Part shown: one piece after another, positions 3,955 to 6,798 of the stretch
Position numbering within the stretch: the first letter of the stretch is position 1
How the letters are laid out: each line of letters begins with the position of its first letter
Assembly (NCBI GenBank): GCA_964555935.1
Contig: CAZKUN010000375.1
Coordinates: forward strand, 1-6,798
DNA length: 6,798 nt
Direction: 5' to 3'
Origin: CAZKUN01 sp964555935
GTDB taxonomy: Bacteria; Armatimonadota; Zipacnadia; Zipacnadales; VGFC01
Program-made: the position numbers and the translations under genes
The notes under the pieces: generated by a model
The model's database searches: none
Told to the model about the DNA's origin: nothing
The model's input: only the letters and a program-made list of their open reading frames with translations

Positions 3955-6798
3955 ATGGGCTCTCTCCTGGTCGTCATCAGCTTCAGCCTGATCCTCGCGG
4001 TCGCTGCGTACGGGGCGGAGCAGGGCCTCGAGGCGCACTGGATGTGCGACGAGGGCCAGGGGGCGATTCTCGGCGATAGCAGCGGCAACGGAAACACCGG
4101 CGCCATCCATGGGGCGAAGTGGGTGCGATCGGGTGCGGGCCATGCCCTGCAGTTCAACGGCGCCGATGACTACGTCGACTGCGGCAACGGGCCCTCTCTC
4201 GATCTCACCGGGCCGCTGACCTTGCAGCTCTGGGCCCAGCCCAGTGCCGCCAACCGCGGCGAGCCCGGCATCGCGGGCAAGTTCTTCGAGAGCTATGCCA
4301 TATCGTACTATGGCAACGCTCACTTCTACATCTCCAGCGGCGGCAACAACGTCTCGGGTCCAACGAAGATCGGGACCTGGGCTCACCTCGCCGGCGTCTT
4401 CGACGGCGCCCTGATGCGCTTCTATGTCAATGGCGTGGAGGTCACGAGCGCTCCCAGCAAGTTCCCCAGCGTCAAGCGAGGGAAGAGCTTCACTATCGGA
4501 TGCATCTTCGGCGATACCGACGCCGAGGACCCCAACCTCCGCAACACCGCGTTCTTCCCGGGCCTCATTGACGACGTCCGCGTACATAGCCGCGCGCTCA
4601 GCCAGCAAGATGTCGCCGAGTGCTACAATGAGTTGGCGGCAGGCAAAGGCCTGCAGCCGTTCGACACTTCGCGCTTCGGTAAGCTCAACCTCGAACCCTT
4701 CTTCTACCCGGAGGCGCAGCAGCTCGTCGTGTCCGTGAACTCACGCTGGGTCGTTCCCCTTCCCGTCAACGCCGAAGCCGTCCTCGAGCTTGCCCCGGCC
4801 GGCGGCGCGCAGGCCCTGCAGACAAGGGTCGTCAATGCCAACGCCCCACGCCACGAGGACGAGGTGACGTTTTCGCTCAAGGACCTCCCGCCGGGGGAGT
4901 ACGAGGTCCGGAGCTTCGTGCGAGAGAGGACTGGGGTCTTCGAGGCGGAGGGCCTCAACCGCAGCAGTCCGCAGGTGGATGTGCAGACGACGGGCTGGCT
5001 TGCGGGGAAGCTCGATCTGCGCGGTGGCTGGGCGGAATATGACCTGGACATTCCCGAGGGCGAGTACCACCTGGCTGTGCTGGCCGCGCGCATCTACGAC
5101 TCCGCCGGCATCCGCTGCACGCTCGACGGGGGGGACCCGGTGGAGGCGGACCTGAACGGCATGGAGAGCGGCAGCGAGTCCGTCTGGGCCCGCACGAAGT
5201 GGGAGCGCATTGGTCGCTTCAGCCTCACTCCCGGCCCGCATGTCTTGCGCATCGAGACCATGGCCGTAACCGACGGGGGCGGCAAGTCCCGCGGCACGAA
5301 CACCTATATCGACGCCTTCGCCCTGGAGCCCGTCGCCACTGAGGCCGCTGCCATCGCTGCCGCGGAACGCGTCCCCTTCGTGTGGCCGTTGCCGCCTCCA
5401 CCTGCCGTGCCGGCCCCGGAGCAAGAGCTGGTGGGCGCCTTGCCCCCTGTTGCCACACCGCCGCCCTACAGCGCCGCGCTCACGGCCGGTGGTGGCCTCG
5501 AGGTCACCGTCGAGGGGCGGCGCTTCGTCGTGGAATCCACCTACTCCTACCCCAACGGCGGGTTCAACCGCCTCGCGGCGGATGGCGTGGACGAGTCAGG
5601 TGAACCCGGATGGCGCGTCACCGCGCCGCAAGACGATGCCCCGGCCTCCTCAGCCCAGGCCGTCGGGGAGTTCTACACCGTGGAGCGCCTGGTCGAGCGG
5701 CAGCCGACCCGCATCATCGTTCGCGACACGATACGCAACACCAGCCCTGAAGTCCTGGGTGTCATGCTCAGCAACCACATCAGGCTCGACGGGCTCGACG
5801 GCGCCGACGTTACGCAGATGACGAACCCGACGATCTTCGTCGCCCAGGGCGAAGCCGGGTTGGGGCTGATCGCTCTGGACGACCTGTACCAGTTGCAGCT
5901 CACCACCACACAGGCGGATGGATTGGCGGCGATCCGCGACGATCACTTCGGCTTGGACACGGGCGCCTCGTACACCGTCGAGTGGGCGATCTATCCCACG
6001 GCCGCGCCTGTCCCGGGCGGCCGGGCAGACTACTACGACTTCATCAACCAGGTGCGCAGGGACGAGGGCCTCGACGGCCGCGTGGAGGGGACGTGGGGAG
6101 GCATGGGCTTCGGTCGCATCCCCGACCGCGAGTACGTGGACCTGCGCCGGCTTCGCTACCTCTCCACGGGTACGCCCTGGTACCCGGCGGACGACCCGGA
6201 GGTCTCGATCGAGGGCATCGAGTTCATGCAGTACCCCCGGGAATGTGCCCGCACCAAGGCCTTCTTCGGGGAGGTCAAGCGTGCCTACCCCGAAGCGAAG
6301 GTCATGATCCACGTCGCCCACGGGCTCTACTGCTGCAACCGCCCGGAGCAGGTCTTCAGTGACAGCCGGGCGCTGGATGCAGACGGCAATCAAATGGACT
6401 ACGGCGGCGGCAGCGAGGCTTACTACACCAGATACTGGTCGAAGGAGCGTTTCGCCGACGGCTGGCGCTGGTGGATCTACTACCCCACGCCCGAGAACTC
6501 CTTCGGCAAGGCGATGATCGAGGCCATGGGGTACATGATGGACGAGATGGGCGCCACGGCGCTTTGGGCCGACGGCTACATCTCCGGCTACGTGCGGGGC
6601 CTGTACTCCTACGACCGTTGGGACGGGCACTCGGTTACCATCGACCCCGAGACCAAGCTCGTGACACGGAGGAAGAACCTGGTCCCGTATGCGTCCCTGC
6701 CGGTGCTGCGCGATGTCATCCGGCTGATCGCGGATCGCGGAGGCGTTCTGATCACCAACGGCACGCCCGGCCCACGCAGCCTGTGGTGGGAGCCCTAC
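3955..6798 (+). CDS. Exported LamG / CBM6-35-like / TIM-barrel putative glycoside hydrolase, 3' end missing
   Basis: The frame is open for 948 codons to the window edge. Residues 1-20 are a signal peptide (MGSLLVVISFSLILAVAAYG). About 26-228 is a LamG/concanavalin-A-like jelly roll: EAHWMCDEG, DSSGNGNTGAI, ALQFNGADDYVDCG, then W-A-H-L-A-G-V-F-D-G, FYVNG and GLIDDVRVHSRAL. About 235-325 is a beta-rich domain. About 329-459 resembles CBM6/CBM35 modules: FEAEG at the start, GEYHLAVLAA, a TLDGG turn, GPHVLRIE, and YIDAFALEP at the end. About 463-505 is a proline-rich linker. About 505-690 is a beta-sandwich. From about 695 a TIM-barrel-like domain begins, with strand-like segments VMIHVAH (783-789), TALWADGY (868-875) and GVLITNGT (930-937). 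This order suggests glycan binding plus hydrolysis outside the cytoplasm. D873 is a candidate catalytic acid by position only. I cannot assign a GH family. It is divergent to the DUF4838 gene. Confidence 0.88.
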   Translation, partial: MGSLLVVISFSLILAVAAYGAEQGLEAHWMCDEGQGAILGDSSGNGNTGAIHGAKWVRSGAGHALQFNGADDYVDCGNGPSLDLTGPLTLQLWAQPSAANRGEPGIAGKFFESYAISYYGNAHFYISSGGNNVSGPTKIGTWAHLAGVFDGALMRFYVNGVEVTSAPSKFPSVKRGKSFTIGCIFGDTDAEDPNLRNTAFFPGLIDDVRVHSRALSQQDVAECYNELAAGKGLQPFDTSRFGKLNLEPFFYPEAQQLVVSVNSRWVVPLPVNAEAVLELAPAGGAQALQTRVVNANAPRHEDEVTFSLKDLPPGEYEVRSFVRERTGVFEAEGLNRSSPQVDVQTTGWLAGKLDLRGGWAEYDLDIPEGEYHLAVLAARIYDSAGIRCTLDGGDPVEADLNGMESGSESVWARTKWERIGRFSLTPGPHVLRIETMAVTDGGGKSRGTNTYIDAFALEPVATEAAAIAAAERVPFVWPLPPPPAVPAPEQELVGALPPVATPPPYSAALTAGGGLEVTVEGRRFVVESTYSYPNGGFNRLAADGVDESGEPGWRVTAPQDDAPASSAQAVGEFYTVERLVERQPTRIIVRDTIRNTSPEVLGVMLSNHIRLDGLDGADVTQMTNPTIFVAQGEAGLGLIALDDLYQLQLTTTQADGLAAIRDDHFGLDTGASYTVEWAIYPTAAPVPGGRADYYDFINQVRRDEGLDGRVEGTWGGMGFGRIPDREYVDLRRLRYLSTGTPWYPADDPEVSIEGIEFMQYPRECARTKAFFGEVKRAYPEAKVMIHVAHGLYCCNRPEQVFSDSRALDADGNQMDYGGGSEAYYTRYWSKERFADGWRWWIYYPTPENSFGKAMIEAMGYMMDEMGATALWADGYISGYVRGLYSYDRWDGHSVTIDPETKLVTRRKNLVPYASLPVLRDVIRLIADRGGVLITNGTPGPRSLWWEPY

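Noticed and set aside
3937..3990. Twin-arginine (Tat) signal in the long N-terminus (GRRPTMG before the hydrophobic stretch)
   Set aside because: The two arginines are adjacent, but the positions after them do not fit the S/T-R-R-x-F-L-K pattern, and the preferred start at 3955 excludes them.
5650..6630. 326-codon open frame on the minus strand
   Set aside because: It lies opposite the LamG/TIM-barrel gene. Its Val/Ala/Gly/His-rich composition is typical of the antisense of GC-rich coding DNA and it has no domain match. The same holds for the minus frames at 4741-5424 and 3871-4608.

Overview
The window looks like a fragment of a metagenome-assembled or draft genome from a GC-rich, polysaccharide-degrading bacterium. 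Both real genes are exported, multi-domain, carbohydrate-related proteins of kinds common in Planctomycetota, Lentisphaerota/Kiritimatiellota and Armatimonadota. These are a DUF4838 protein with a GH67-like N-terminal domain, and a LamG + CBM6/35-like + TIM-barrel protein. The phylum is inferred from domain style only; there is no rRNA or marker gene here. A run of 10 N marks an assembly join.

Layout. Positions 1-992 hold no gene I can support. Most of this stretch is a degenerate, non-coding tandem repeat (about 311-865, period 190-197 nt) with some small hairpins. Positions 993-3247 (minus strand) are one DUF4838 gene, split by the N-run at 2626-2635. If the N's are removed and the CGGA shared by both flanks is merged, the two frames join into an uninterrupted 746-residue protein. 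Positions 3248-3954 are a 707-nt divergent intergenic region. It holds a ribosome binding site and an 8-bp inverted repeat in the leader of the minus gene, a small possible gene remnant, several short hairpins, and two competing in-frame start/Shine-Dalgarno pairs for the plus gene. Positions 3955 to the end (plus strand) are a single open frame of 948 codons that runs off the window. It encodes a signal peptide, a LamG-type jelly roll, a beta domain, a CBM6/35-like module, a proline-rich linker, a beta-sandwich and a partial TIM-barrel-like domain.

How the parts may work together. The two genes are transcribed divergently from a shared control region and both products carry export signals. 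A small locus for binding and cleaving an extracellular or periplasmic glycan is the most reasonable reading, but the substrate cannot be told from sequence. Nothing here indicates defence, phage, CRISPR or transposon functions. The observations most worth a second look are the repeat array, the unclassified putative hydrolase architecture, and the in-frame collapse of the assembly gap.
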